Shown here piece after piece: positions 11,811 to 21,612 of a stretch of 64,000 nucleotides of DNA (positions are counted from its first letter, which is position 1; every line of letters starts with the position of its first letter). A model generated the notes under the pieces. That model was not told the origin of the DNA. It ran no database searches and worked only from the letters and a program-made list of their open reading frames with translations. The position numbers and the translations under genes were made by a program. This DNA comes from Rhipicephalus microplus. Its lineage: Eukaryota > Arthropoda > Arachnida > Ixodida > Ixodidae. The DNA lies in contig NC_134709.1 of assembly GCF_043290135.1 (NCBI RefSeq), positions 106,100,145 to 106,164,144 on the forward strand, given 5' to 3'.

Positions 11811-12630
11811 CTTTGATTTTTAGAGGCGAAGGTCCTTATAGCGGCACCAGTTCGTCCCTCGTAGTCGTTGAAGTAGTGTGTAACCAGTCTTACATTTTGA
11901 CCTCCAAGGTGGTGCCGAAGGGAGACTTCTTCTGTGCGTTGTTGTACAATAAAAAATTCGCAGCGTGCGCGTTGACTAAAAGCCGAATTCTCCTGCCTCT
12001 CATTCCACCTTAGCAGCCAATGGCATGTACATTGAGCACTATCTGACAAGAAAGGGTTGCTACGTTATACTCGCTGGGCGTAACCACCTTGATTTTAGAA
12101 AGGTTTAGCGAGTGTCGGGCTACAGTGCCATAAACACAGTGAACTAGTATATACCACGAACTCGAGGTGGTTAAAGGTGGGAAGTAGACACGAAGCGCAA
12201 GCCGTGAGAAAGTGTGCGTGTGCCTCTTCTCGTTCAGTCCTTGGAATTTCCGCTGTATGGCGGTGCTTCTATAGGAGGAATATATGATGAAAAGATGCGA
12301 GAAGGTGGTACCTGGACTGTTGAATAGGTGGATGAACGGACACACAGACAGATGCATGGATGGACGCATGGATGGCTGCACGGACGGATGGACGCATAGA
12401 TGGATGCAGGAGCGGATGCATGAATGAACGCAGGGACGGGCACACAGATGGACGTGCGGACGCACGAACAGACGCACGCACGGACGGGCGGATAGACGCA
12501 CGAGCGGCCACACAGACGCACGCATGAAGGGACAAAAGCAAGGACGAATGGACAGACGGATGCTTCTCCCCACTCTCCATCACTCACTCCATAGATATGC
12601 TGCCATTTTTTTGTCAGCGTAATCCATCAC
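11811..12630 (+). repeat. Dispersed repeat family A, copy 1, with internal minisatellite
   Basis: The sequence from TTTTTAGAGGCGAAGGTCC to GCAGCATATC-type ends (here read as GATATGCTGCCATTTTT) occurs again, inverted, at 39871-40662. The core (about 12330-12560) is a degenerate tetra/octanucleotide array of GGACGGACGCA-like words. A shared 9-mer CTCTGTCTA flanks it (11802-11810 and 12631-12639) and may be a target duplication. RT sense of the I-like element breaks off at one side and resumes at the other, supporting an insertion. No coding capacity is supported; the long Pro/Ser/Val/Arg-rich frames are translations of the array. Confidence 0.75.
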
Positions 12631-13460
12631 CTCTGTCTATATAGTAATAACATCGACGTAGCTGGTGAGTTAGTCCGTGGTGTTGCGTTCACGGTTTTCT
12701 GCTACCCAGCTCATGGCCAGATCAAAAAGCGTTGGTCACACAATAGATCTCTGTGGAACACTTGTATCAAAGTATATTAAGACTTGGGGATTCATTGAGG
12801 CCATGCACCACTTAGGCGAATAGGCCAAGCTACAAAGAAAGTTTTAATCCATGTTTGCGCAAGCTGACTTGGGTAGCGCTTATGGTTCTTCAAGAGGGGC
12901 GTTGTGGTGAACATTATCGAACGCTTTCTTCATGTCGAAGTCCAGCAAGTAGTCAGCTAAAATCTTTCATGAGGTACAATTAATAACACGCCTGGCAGCC
13001 AAAGGCAGTCATAGCTGTCCAGGTTAGGGCGAAAACTCGCCTGGGGGGGATGGTATCCCAGCCGGGTTGTCTAGAAATAAAGGGACATGCGTATGTGAAT
13101 CATGCGTTCAATGAGCCTACAGAGGGTAGATGTTAGAGATATTGGCCGGAGGTTCGTGCAGAGGGCTTTTTTTCTTTTTCACGTTTTGGAATTAAATGAT
13201 TGATAAACAGCTTAAGATTTTCCAGAACATTACCTGAGGTCCAGAGGTCGCTGATTACCACCAAACGTGCGTCCTGGTCTTCATCGCCGAGGTTGCAGAG
13301 TTCCTGTTATGTGATTGGGTCGTGGCCAGGCGCCGATTGAATACGCTCGTGTTTGATAGCTGCTAATATTTCTTCCATGCTCCATTGGCGATCCAGATCC
13401 GGATCACGTTGCGTTAGGGTGAAGACTTTCGGAGGTGCAGGTGGAGTGAGTGAAGCGTGG
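12631..13460 (-). pseudogene. I-like ORF2: reverse transcriptase core
   Basis: The minus strand gives the landmarks of a non-LTR RT in order: WSMEEILAAI...SAPGHDPIT (about 13330-13400), a W.SGN...KLFINHLIPK region, LDFDMKKAFDNVHH (palm motif A, about 12910-12950), VPQRSIV.PTLFDLAM (motif B, about 12710-12750) and YVDVITI in place of YADDITI (motif C, about 12650-12670). Stops and frameshifts occur between them. The second catalytic Asp of motif C is replaced by Val, so the enzyme is inactive even apart from the stops. Confidence 0.75.
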
Positions 13461-13899
13461 GAAATAAAGTGGTAATAACTTTGTCTTCTACAACTGATGG
13501 ATCTGCTTTGAGAAAAAGCTTGGCAATAGAAGAGTTGCCCCCTTTATTTCCGCTGCAACAGCCAAAAATATGCTAGACAATTAGAAGGCCCGGTACGTCG
13601 CCAAGGCGCTTGCACTTGAATTGCAGGCTTCCCTTTGAAGTTCTAGCTGATACGCATTATTAAGCAAAAATTAACTCTTAAATTTCACGAGGTCAGAGTG
13701 CCGTTTGCTGTGTGAGTGGTATCTTCCTATTAAATACTCTGCTGTTCTCTATGCTATATATAAATTGTTATCTACCGGTTCCGATGGCACTGTTTCACGT
13801 GCGAGCTCATGGGCCTGTTGAACAATGTCCAGAAAGCCCTCAACCGTTGAAAAGAATTGAGTAACATTACTATGACAACTACTCCAGTTAGTCATTGTT

Positions 13900-14463
13900 G
13901 TTGTTTTGACCTGGAGGCGTTTTAGATGAAGTGCCACTAATATCTAGAAATGATCACTTTCGCATGACTGCCTGGGGACTGTCCAGTGCCATAATACAAA
14001 TCGGGGGCTGGCAAAGGTAAGATCTGGGGTCGTATCTTTCTGCATTTTATGTAGTCGTATATTTTTAGGGTGCCGAGGGGGTTACACATTTCTACAGAAG
14101 AGAGTTCAATAGCGTTGTAAAGATATTTCCCACGTTTATTCGGCTTTGAGACACCCCAGGAAGGATGATGAGCATAAGAATCACCTCCAATAGCAGAGGG
14201 AGATTCATAGACGTTTGCTTAAGCGTCTCCAGCCATGTGCATGGCCCAACTGAAATATTTCATGGGTGAAAATGCACAGACGTGGCCACAAAGGGCTTTT
14301 GGTCAGGAGGACAAAATCTAACAGCTAGTATTTCACGCGCGTTGGAACTGAGATCAGCATTGTCGAATTGGGTGGTCGGGCAGTCTTTACGGACCAGAAG
14401 CGCTGCCTGGCCTTTGGGAAGCCTCGCTTATGTTTGATGGTTGGTGTCTGAAAAGCATGGTAA
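13900..14463 (-). pseudogene. I-like ORF2: endonuclease, C-terminal part
   Basis: The minus strand reads PTIKHKRG followed by GQAALLVRKD in the next frame (14325-14460), then GGDSYAHHPSWG (about 14160-14200), which corresponds to the GDxNAHHxxWG block of apurinic-type retrotransposon endonucleases. TTPDLTF...SDH (about 13950-14020) corresponds to the PDLTF...SDHxxI end of the domain. The segment abuts the hAT-like insertion at 14472; the N-terminal part of the same domain resumes at 21613. Confidence 0.7.
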
Positions 14464-14471
14464 CCAGGAAG

Positions 14472-15727
14472 CAGTGTTGCATCCGTTACCGAATAACAAC
14501 TAAATACGTTACTCAATACAAGAATTAAGAAGAAGAACGTACCATCGCCCTACGTTGCCCAGAAAAAAAATGTAACGCATTGCCGTTACAGTTACCGAAA
14601 AAACGTAACGGACGTTACCTTTGCCATTACTCCACTATAATAAATAATATTTTTTTCCTTTTGCTTCAGGAACAGTAAGAATATTTTAAAGCTCACACCA
14701 ATTTTTTCACACTAAACTTCTAAGCCAAGCCAAATTTTTTTCCAAAATGCTTAATAACTAGATTTGTTTGGACAAATCTAGTTATGCTTGCACAAATCTA
14801 GTTAAGGACAAATGCACTGAAGCTTAGCAGTGTGATAGAACCTATAGTTACTTGCCTCAATATTTGCACCCGATCGCTTCAAACTCTCGCATATTATTCA
14901 ACTTTTTGTCTCAACGCCACATCATGCACAATAGGAGATTCAATCACGACCGCACTAACATGAGTTCCCACGAACTAGCGCAGCTAGCTGTTCTCGTGTT
15001 CTCGGATAAGTGCTTTCTGGTGAAGACGCATTACTGGACTCTCAACAATTTTATGGCGATTCTTTCAGCATGCATTTTTTGGCAAAATAAACGTGCAAAA
15101 TTTGTAGTTTCAAAGAATTGCTTCAATGGCCTAGTAGCCAAGGGAATATACTTGCGCATAAACATTTCTTGTTCATTTTAGCTGGTGTACTTACCGCAAA
15201 TCTTGGTACCATTTCTGTAAAAGTGTTCAAGATCAGCATCACTCGCTCAGGAGCTTTGTAATTAGAAACGTAGCTCTATTTGCACAGAAAAAGAAGCGAA
15301 AGTTATTTTCAAAACAATCTTGATTAGACACTTAGCATTTCACAATCTTGATTAGACACTTAGAATTTCAAGTACAACTCTCCAGTAACTACATTTTGAT
15401 ATTGAATTTAGGCAATAGCTATATTCAAAGCTGTCATAGGATAGCTTGCCTCGCTTCTTAGTAAATATGTCCGCACCTTCACTGAATAGCCGCACTAGAT
15501 TAAACTCTTGTGTTCAGTTTTAGGAAGAGCTCATGAATGCGTGGAAATTTTTTTAGTAGACTCAGCGCGAAGTACCGGAGGGCTCAAAGGTGACAAGACG
15601 GCTCGTCAGACGGTGATGACGTCATGCAGCTTCTACCAAAGAAGAGCTCCTCTGTCGGGCTGGAGCTCAGGCGGGTCGCTGTGCGCAGTCTCATTGTCCG
15701 CAAGCCGAGAAAGTTTTGACAGCTCGC
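14472..15727. other. hAT-like left part, non-coding
   Basis: After the GTAAC-rich end the sequence is AT-rich, with a short duplicated word CACAATCTTGATTAGACACTTAG (about 15318-15362, cited here as a repeat of GATTAGACACTTAG). I see no transposase domain in any frame. Confidence 0.4.
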
Positions 15728-15737
15728 TTTGAGGTGC

Positions 15738-16027
15738 CCCGCCGTGATGGTCTAGTGGCTAAGGTGCTCGGCTGCTGATCCGCAGGTCGCGGGTTCAAAT
15801 CCCGGCTGCGGCGGCTGCATTTCCAATGGAGGCGGAAATGTTGTAGGCCCGTGTGCTCAGATGTGGCTGCGTTTCGTTTAAACTACGACAATTTTCTTGC
15901 ACCCCGTCATTTGGCTGCACGTTAAAGAACCCCAGGTGGTCGAAATTTCCGGAGCCCTCCACTACGGCGTCTCTCATAATCATATGGTGGTTTTGGGACG
16001 TTAAACCACATATATCAATCAAATTGT
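15738..16027 (+). mobile_element. Ruka SINE copy 1 (with 45-bp extra segment)
   Basis: The tRNA-like head has an A box (TGGTCTAGTGG, about 15748-15758) and B box (GGTTCAAATCC, about 15793-15803). The body includes GGTGGTCGAAATTTCCGGAG and the tail TTAAACCACATATATCAATC. A 10-bp duplication, TTTGAGGTGC, flanks it (15728-15737 and 16028-16037). In the body a stretch containing GTTTAAACTACGACAATTTT (about 15866-15911) interrupts the usual Ruka sequence and recurs at about 22057-22098. The family is known from ixodid ticks; the name is assigned from memory of its consensus. Confidence 0.85.
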
Positions 16028-16098
16028 TTTGAGGTGCTAAGGGCGTCGCGCATGCGCAATACCACCGCCCAAACGTCCTGGGTACGAAGGCTACCTGC

Positions 16099-16348
16099 TG
16101 ATTGATTGATTGATTGATATGTGGAGTTTAACGTCCCAAAATCACTATATGATTATGAGAGACGCCGTAGTGGAGGGCTCCGGAAATTTAGACCACCTGG
16201 GGTTCTTTAACGTGCACCCAAATCTGAGCACACGGGCCTACAACATTTCCGCCTCCATCGGAAATGCAGCCGCCGCAGCCGGGATTTGAACCCGCGCCCT
16301 GCGGGTCAGCAGCCGAGTGCCTTAGCCACTAGACCACCGCGGCGGGGC
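16099..16348 (-). mobile_element. Ruka SINE copy 2 (full length, inverted)
   Basis: The tail (TGATTGATTGATTGATATGTGG) is at the left and the tRNA-like head (reverse of CGCGGTGGTCTAGTGG) at the right. The 15-bp target duplication is ACGAAGGCTACCTGC: the left copy is 16084-16098, and the right copy was later cut by gypsy-2, so its first half is 16349-16356 and its second half ends at 20726. This fixes the order of insertion. Confidence 0.9.
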
Positions 16349-16356
16349 ACGAAGGC

Positions 16357-16521
16357 TGTAGTGGACGCTGAGTGCTATGTTAATCCTCTAATGGATGGCG
16401 CTGTCGGCATGCGCGCGCCACCTCATGTGGGGTATATAGCAGGGGGGCAGTTGGGAATAAAGGGGGGTCTTCTTGTTGTTGCTATGAGCCATGCTCGTGT
16501 CTTACTCGGCGTCTCTGAACA
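16357..16521 (+). repeat. Gypsy-2 5' LTR (165 bp)
   Basis: TGTAGTGG...CTGAACA. TATATA at 16433-16438 and AATAAA at 16456-16461 are only about 20 bp apart, so the R region is short. The sequence matches the 3' LTR by eye at every position I compared. Confidence 0.95.
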
Positions 16522-16537
16522 TGGTGTCAGAAGTGGG
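16522..16537 (+). promoter_or_regulatory. Gypsy-2 primer-binding site (tRNA-Leu type)
   Basis: TGGTGTCAGAAGTGGG starts at the first base after the LTR. It is close to the complement of the 3' end of metazoan leucine tRNAs (…CCCACTCCTGACACCA), differing at one position from the human CAG isoacceptor as I recall it. Confidence 0.7.
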
Positions 16538-16553
16538 CGTCTAACGCGGAGTT

Positions 16554-19500
16554 ATGGAGGAGACAGACGCCGGACCTTCTCAGCTCAACTTCATTCACGT
16601 CGGTACACCGGGACTTCAGCCTCCGTCGCCTTTCAACTTCACCAGCCCTGGGGAATGGACAACATGGATAACGAGGTACGAAGATTACGCCTTCGCGGCC
16701 GGTATCAACACAGCCACCGACGAGGTGCAGGTGCGAACTCTTTTATATTGCATGGGTTCCCAAGCACGTAGCGTCTTGTCGTCGCTAGGACTGTCTGCTC
16801 CGGAAAACCGCCCGTTTGCGGAAGTCAAGGCTAAGCTCACTTCGCATTTTGTCCACCCTATCAATGAGATTTACGAGAGCCGCCGATTTCACCGCCGAGT
16901 GCAACAACTTGGGGAGCCGGTTGATGAATTTTTCACCGCGCTCAGGAATCTTGTCAAGCGTTGTGGGTACAACAACGCCGAGATCGAAGACCGCCTTGTG
17001 CGAGACAAGTTTGTCGTTGGATTGCGGAATGAGAAGCTATCGGATCAGTTGTGCCGATGTACGAAACTTACAGCTGAGGAAGCGTTGTGCCAAGCGCGTG
17101 TTCATGAAGAAGCCGAAAAAGAGCGTCTATCCCGTGAAACTTCCAGCGAGAACGGGGCCTTTGACAGCTTAAACGTGGACGCGGCGCAACGCGCGAAGAA
17201 CGCTTCATCGCGTCGCAGCAAATCTGTGCAGCCAACTCAGTCTACTTGCGATTACTGCGGCCGTGGTCACCACTCTCGAAAAGAATGCCCAGCTCGCAAA
17301 GCCACATGCAATTTCTGCAAGAAGCAAGGTCATTTTATTGCTGTTTGCCGGGCCAAGCATCGGAAAGAGCTGTTAGGCTCAGTGGAACTTCACGCGCTCA
17401 GTACGCGTCGGGCACGATATGCCGACATTCACGTGAATGGTCACCTCGCACACTTCAAGATAGACTCAGGGGCCGAAATAACGGTGGTTTCACCTTCTTT
17501 TCCGGCATTACCTACTGTTTTGGATAAAGTGGACGCCGAGGTATCCGGTCCTGGAAATCAAAGGCTGCACGTTCTGGGATCTTTCACTGCTACCTTGCAG
17601 TGGCGTAACAAAGTGTCTGTGCAAAGACTGTATGTTATCAAGAACCAGACGACACACCTCCTGGGATTACCAGCAATTGAAGACTTGGGCATCGTTCAGT
17701 TTTTGGACTCTGTGGATGGTATTCCGTCATCTCAATCAAAAATTTTTCGTGGGCTTGGCGAAGTACAGGAAGAATACCACATCCGCGTCGCTCAAGATGC
17801 TCGTCCCTTTTCATTAAGTGTTCCTCGACGAATACCTCTGCCTCTGCTAGAGCATGTGAAGAAGGAATTGGATGAAATGGAAACCCAAGGAGTCATTCGC
17901 AAGGTTGACACGCCTACCGCATGGTGTTCAGGCCTCGTCGTCGTGCCGAAGTCGTCGGGCGGGTACAGGCTCTGTGTCGACTTGACGAAGCTTAACAAGG
18001 TTATCCAGCGGGAACGCTACATTCTGCCGACAGTTGAAGACATCTTAGGTCAGCTTGGTGGGGCACAAATTTTTTCCAAGCTCGATGCAAGATCCAGCTT
18101 CCACCAAATAAAACTAACTCGTGAGAGTGAAGAACTGACGACATTCATCACACCTTTTGGCCGATATTGCTACAAGCGTCTTCCCTTTGGCATTGCGACA
18201 GCACCCGAGTATTTCCAACGCTTCATGTCGAGACTGCTCGAAGGCATCACCGGAGTCGTCAACATGATAGACGACATACTCGTCTTTGGTAGGAACCATC
18301 AAGAGCACGACCAGCGTCTAGCTGACGTCTTGGCACGGTTGACTCAAGCGGGTGTCACTCTTAATGAAAAGAAGTGTCAGTTCAGGGTCTCTTCTGTCAA
18401 GTTCTTAGGAGTTGTCGTCAGCCAGCAAGGAATTAGTCCAGACCCGGACAAAGTCAAGGCTATCATGGATCTCCCACCACCAATCGATGTTAGTGGTGTT
18501 CGCCGATTACTTGGAATGGTAAACCATGTGGCTCGATTCATTCCAAAACTGTCTGAGATCTCCGCACCTATTCGTGCACTCCTCAACAAGAATAACGCGT
18601 GGAGCTGGAGTTACAACCAAGAGGAAGCGTTCAAGAAGATAAAGTCTTTGCTCAGCTCCGACACATGTATGGCTATGTACAATCCCCATTACCCAACTAT
18701 AGTATCGGCTGACGCAAGCTCTCATGGCCTTGGTGCCGTTTTACTCCAAGATCAACCGTCAGGAATTCGACGAGCAGTTGCCTATGCTTCCAGATCTCTC
18801 ACTACTACAGAAGGACGCTACAGTCAAACGGAAAAGGAGTCTCTGGCTGTCACATGGGCTGTCACCAGGTTCGATCAATACCTACGTGGACTAAGCTTTG
18901 AGGTCGAATCCGATCACCTTCCGCTTGTAGCTCTCCTGTCAAGTAGAGATCTGGACATCTTGCCACCTCGAATTCAACGTATGCGAATAAAACTGATGCG
19001 CTATCAGTTCGCCGTCAAGTATGTTCCTGGAAAACTGCTAGCCACAGCGGACACACTATCAAGAGCACCCTGCGACTTGCCAACTTCTAAAGCAGTCAGC
19101 AGCTTGGAAGTCTATATAGGGGAAGTTCTCAAGGAGCTACCTTTACAACTGGAAAATCAGCTAGACGAGATCCGTCGTCTTCAAGCTCAAGATAGCGAGT
19201 GTTCTTCTATTATGACTTATTGTGAGAAAGGCTGGCCGTCCAAGAAGAGAGTTCCGACCCATTTAGCACCATACTGGAAGGAGCGAGAAAGACTGAGTGT
19301 GTACGATGGGTTACTCTTACTGGATCGCCGCATTGTCATCCCGTCAGCCCAACGCAAGGACATTCTCGCACTACTGCACGAAGGACATCAAGGTGTCCGC
19401 CGCTGTCAAGTGCGCGCCCGCGAGTGCGTTTGGTGGCCCCATTGCAGCCAGCATATTGAGGACCTTGTGGCTCAATGTGCTAAGTGTGCTGAGACGCGAA

Positions 19501-20531
19501 CCTTGCGTTCTGAGCCACTGTCACCAACGCCAACACCGGAACGACCATGGCAACGCCTGGGAATCGACTTGTTCCACCTGGAAGGACGCGACTACGTCCT
19601 CATTGTCGACTACTACTCCCGATTTCCAGAAATAGTCACACTGGGAACTTCATCAGCAAAAGCGGTTGTTGCTGCGGTCAAGAGTTGTTTTGCCCGTTTT
19701 GGGATACCAGACGTTGTGCGGACGGACAATGGACCTCAATTCTCGTCCAAGGAGTTCGCCGACTTTGCAACGGCGTATCGATTCTGCCACGAGACCAGCA
19801 GCCCTCGATACCCTCAGAGTAACGGAGAGGTAGAGCGCATGGTGCGTACCGTGAAAGATTTGCTGAAGAAAAGCCCGGATCCGTACCTCGCTCTACTCGC
19901 ATACCGAGACACACCTGGAGTTTCGGGCGTCTCTCCAGCTCAGTTACTCATGGGAAGGAGACTACAAACTCGTCTTCCGGTTCTGCCTGAACGACTTCTT
20001 CCGGCCTTACCCAATCACGAGGAATTTCAAGCACAGGATACTGCGGCGAAGTTGAAACAGGCGAAGGACTACAATAGCCGTCACAGTACTACTCCTCTGA
20101 TTTCTCTCAGTATGGGGGAGGATGTGTGGATAAAGGATTTAGGTTGCAGCGGTCGTGTCCTCAGCCCAGCTCAGCGACCAAGGTCATATGTGGTCGAGAC
20201 TCAAAGTGGTGTTGTCCAGAGGAACCGTTGCCATCTGGTGCCGTTTGTAGATGACCAAAATGTCCAACAACAAGCATCAATGGCTTCATCACCGACGCAT
20301 GGAACCTTGTCATCAAATCCGCCAAGAGACTCAGCCTCGACCTCAGCGTCGGAATCATTGTCTCCAAGTGCTTCAAGTGCTTCGTGCGCATCACCTGTGC
20401 CGCCTGTGAAGATGCCTCCCTCGCCTGAAGTGCAGACGCTACCTGTGCAAGCAAGTGCGCCTCAGTGTGATGAACCTAAGCGTACGCGTTCTGGCCGTGC
20501 CGTGAAACCGCCGCGCAGGTTGAACATGTAA
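16554..20531 (+). CDS. Gypsy-2 Gag-Pol polyprotein (1325 aa, uninterrupted)
   Basis: A single frame encodes a capsid-like region (about residues 25-200), two CCHC zinc knuckles (Cys 232-245 and Cys 252-265), protease with DSGA (Asp304), RT with VDLTKLNK, LPFGIA and MIDD (Asp573-Asp574, the Ile-Asp-Asp variant of YxDD), RNase H with SADAS (Asp720), and integrase. The integrase has an H-H-C-C finger starting near His942 and DDE residues at Asp1005, Asp1058 and Glu1092. A Ser/Pro-rich tail follows and the last residues are basic (KPPRRLNM). Gag and Pol are fused without a frameshift or stop, unlike many gypsy elements. The start at 16554 is 33 bp after the LTR. No missing catalytic residue was seen. 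The protein would package, copy and integrate its own RNA. Confidence 0.95.
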   Translation: MEETDAGPSQLNFIHVGTPGLQPPSPFNFTSPGEWTTWITRYEDYAFAAGINTATDEVQVRTLLYCMGSQARSVLSSLGLSAPENRPFAEVKAKLTSHFVHPINEIYESRRFHRRVQQLGEPVDEFFTALRNLVKRCGYNNAEIEDRLVRDKFVVGLRNEKLSDQLCRCTKLTAEEALCQARVHEEAEKERLSRETSSENGAFDSLNVDAAQRAKNASSRRSKSVQPTQSTCDYCGRGHHSRKECPARKATCNFCKKQGHFIAVCRAKHRKELLGSVELHALSTRRARYADIHVNGHLAHFKIDSGAEITVVSPSFPALPTVLDKVDAEVSGPGNQRLHVLGSFTATLQWRNKVSVQRLYVIKNQTTHLLGLPAIEDLGIVQFLDSVDGIPSSQSKIFRGLGEVQEEYHIRVAQDARPFSLSVPRRIPLPLLEHVKKELDEMETQGVIRKVDTPTAWCSGLVVVPKSSGGYRLCVDLTKLNKVIQRERYILPTVEDILGQLGGAQIFSKLDARSSFHQIKLTRESEELTTFITPFGRYCYKRLPFGIATAPEYFQRFMSRLLEGITGVVNMIDDILVFGRNHQEHDQRLADVLARLTQAGVTLNEKKCQFRVSSVKFLGVVVSQQGISPDPDKVKAIMDLPPPIDVSGVRRLLGMVNHVARFIPKLSEISAPIRALLNKNNAWSWSYNQEEAFKKIKSLLSSDTCMAMYNPHYPTIVSADASSHGLGAVLLQDQPSGIRRAVAYASRSLTTTEGRYSQTEKESLAVTWAVTRFDQYLRGLSFEVESDHLPLVALLSSRDLDILPPRIQRMRIKLMRYQFAVKYVPGKLLATADTLSRAPCDLPTSKAVSSLEVYIGEVLKELPLQLENQLDEIRRLQAQDSECSSIMTYCEKGWPSKKRVPTHLAPYWKERERLSVYDGLLLLDRRIVIPSAQRKDILALLHEGHQGVRRCQVRARECVWWPHCSQHIEDLVAQCAKCAETRTLRSEPLSPTPTPERPWQRLGIDLFHLEGRDYVLIVDYYSRFPEIVTLGTSSAKAVVAAVKSCFARFGIPDVVRTDNGPQFSSKEFADFATAYRFCHETSSPRYPQSNGEVERMVRTVKDLLKKSPDPYLALLAYRDTPGVSGVSPAQLLMGRRLQTRLPVLPERLLPALPNHEEFQAQDTAAKLKQAKDYNSRHSTTPLISLSMGEDVWIKDLGCSGRVLSPAQRPRSYVVETQSGVVQRNRCHLVPFVDDQNVQQQASMASSPTHGTLSSNPPRDSASTSASESLSPSASSASCASPVPPVKMPPSPEVQTLPVQASAPQCDEPKRTRSGRAVKPPRRLNM

Positions 20532-20538
20532 CTATCCC

Positions 20539-20549
20539 GGGAGGGAAGA
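20539..20549 (+). promoter_or_regulatory. Gypsy-2 polypurine tract
   Basis: GGGAGGGAAGA lies directly before the 3' LTR, the position of plus-strand priming in LTR retrotransposons. Confidence 0.8.
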
Positions 20550-20714
20550 TGTAGTGGACGCTGAGTGCTATGTTAATCCTCTAATGGATGGCGCTGTCGG
20601 CATGCGCGCGCCACCTCATGTGGGGTATATAGCAGGGGGGCAGTTGGGAATAAAGGGGGGTCTTCTTGTTGTTGCTATGAGCCATGCTCGTGTCTTACTC
20701 GGCGTCTCTGAACA
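20550..20714 (+). repeat. Gypsy-2 3' LTR (165 bp)
   Basis: Same sequence as the 5' LTR by eye. It is followed by AAGGC, then TACCTGC, which completes the target duplication of Ruka copy 2. Confidence 0.95.
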
Positions 20715-20726
20715 AAGGCTACCTGC

Positions 20727-21160
20727 GTACCCAGCAATCGTTAAGCTGAGGGGGTGACCCTTACGTTTAGTGCGAGCAGCTGTTGTGGTGCTGTCGAGCG
20801 CAGCACGGCATCCACGGCGATCACAATGAACGGCCAGAAATCCGCCGGTCTTGTTCGGAACAATAATGTCGTGCTTTCGAACATGGTCAGTAAGACACCT
20901 GCCTATCTGGCCGATGTGGCAGGCTCCACACGGCAAAGTGACTCTGTAAACTACTCCCCGCACACATTCCAGAAACCAATTACGCTGCCTTACCTGGCAT
21001 CCAACTTCGCGTCTAGTGACTGGACTGCTCCTCTGTGAGAGCGAGGCTAACTTGTGTGGACCGAAAAAACCACATAGACACCAGCGTGCTAGCCGATCTT
21101 TTTGAGCCTGTGTGAGCAAAGGTGATGCTTGTAAGAAGTGACCACAACTTTTTCGCATAT
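20727..21160 (-). pseudogene. Penelope-like element fragment 1 (GIY-YIG region)
   Basis: The minus strand encodes GVVYRVTLPCGACHIGQIGRC followed by a HVRKHD segment (about 20830-20960). This matches the VVYxIPLxCGxxYVGQTGRCxNxRLREH block of the GIY-YIG endonuclease of Penelope-like elements. Upstream, HRLKKI..AGV.VVFS (about 21060-21130) matches the linker between RT and endonuclease in that family, in another frame with a stop. The fragment lies within the hAT-like unit, and the Ruka-2/gypsy-2 stack is inserted at its left edge. No RT is present in this copy. Confidence 0.65.
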
Positions 21161-21612
21161 TCCCAGGCTATCCTGTACGACATTATCTGCAGCACGTCGT
21201 ACGTGCCCCTGAGATCAGTAGATGCTTTCGGCCACAGCAACCAGCAACGTCTCAGGATAACCAGCCTTTCCATGACGAGCCACAGAGCGTTATACCGTCT
21301 TATGTCCGCGCAGCGAGTCGGTTCCTGCTAAAGATCCCCCCCCCCCCCACGCGGTCTTTGTCAATGCGTGGTAGGCGCCAGCGGTCCGGCACTGCTACAA
21401 AGGATTTCGTCGAGGCGAGTTCTAAGAATTTTGCACCTTCGGAATGAAGGAGTAACGTGCCACCTGACATTACCGAATAATGTAAATGATAGTGCGTCAG
21501 CTGTTACAGTTGCAAAAATGTAATGAGTACGTTACAAAGTTACCGAAAAAAACGAAAAAAGTAACCCATTACTGGTAACGACGTTACTTGTAATGTGTTA
21601 CCGTCAAAACTG

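Larger units (their letters stand above)
16357..20714 (+). mobile_element. Gypsy-2: apparently intact Ty3/gypsy retrotransposon
   Basis: The 4358-bp element has two 165-bp LTRs that read identically by eye, a 5-bp target duplication AAGGC (16352-16356 and 20715-20719), a primer site directly after the 5' LTR, a purine tract before the 3' LTR, and one uninterrupted Gag-Pol frame. It lies in the right-hand target duplication of Ruka copy 2, so it is younger than that SINE. It resembles the K02A2.6-like/Mag-type lineage by its VDLTKLNK and MIDD motifs; that lineage call is tentative. There is no envelope frame. Confidence 0.95.
14472..21612. mobile_element. hAT-like DNA transposon carrying nested insertions
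   Basis: The left end starts CAGTGTTGC (14472) and the right end, read in reverse, starts CAGTTTTG (21612). Both are followed by GTAAC/GTTAC-rich, self-complementary sequence (14494-14630 and 21465-21600), a known style of hAT termini. The 8 bp CCAGGAAG stands immediately outside both ends (14464-14471 and 21613-21620), the duplication size characteristic of hAT elements. Endonuclease sense of the I-like element joins across the unit. No hAT transposase was recognised, so it is probably non-autonomous. Subtracting the SINEs and gypsy-2 leaves about 2.2 kb, which still contains a Penelope fragment. Confidence 0.8.

Noticed and set aside
12010..12587. Long minus-strand frames rich in Pro, Ser, Val, Arg and Cys
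   Set aside because: All three minus frames are open at once because the DNA is a short-period array; the same occurs in the inverted copy at 39.9-40.4 kb. This is minisatellite translation, not a protein.
15742..16347. tRNA genes at the Ruka heads
   Set aside because: A and B boxes are present, but the cloverleaf is followed by the SINE body and tail; these are tRNA-derived SINE heads, not tRNA genes.
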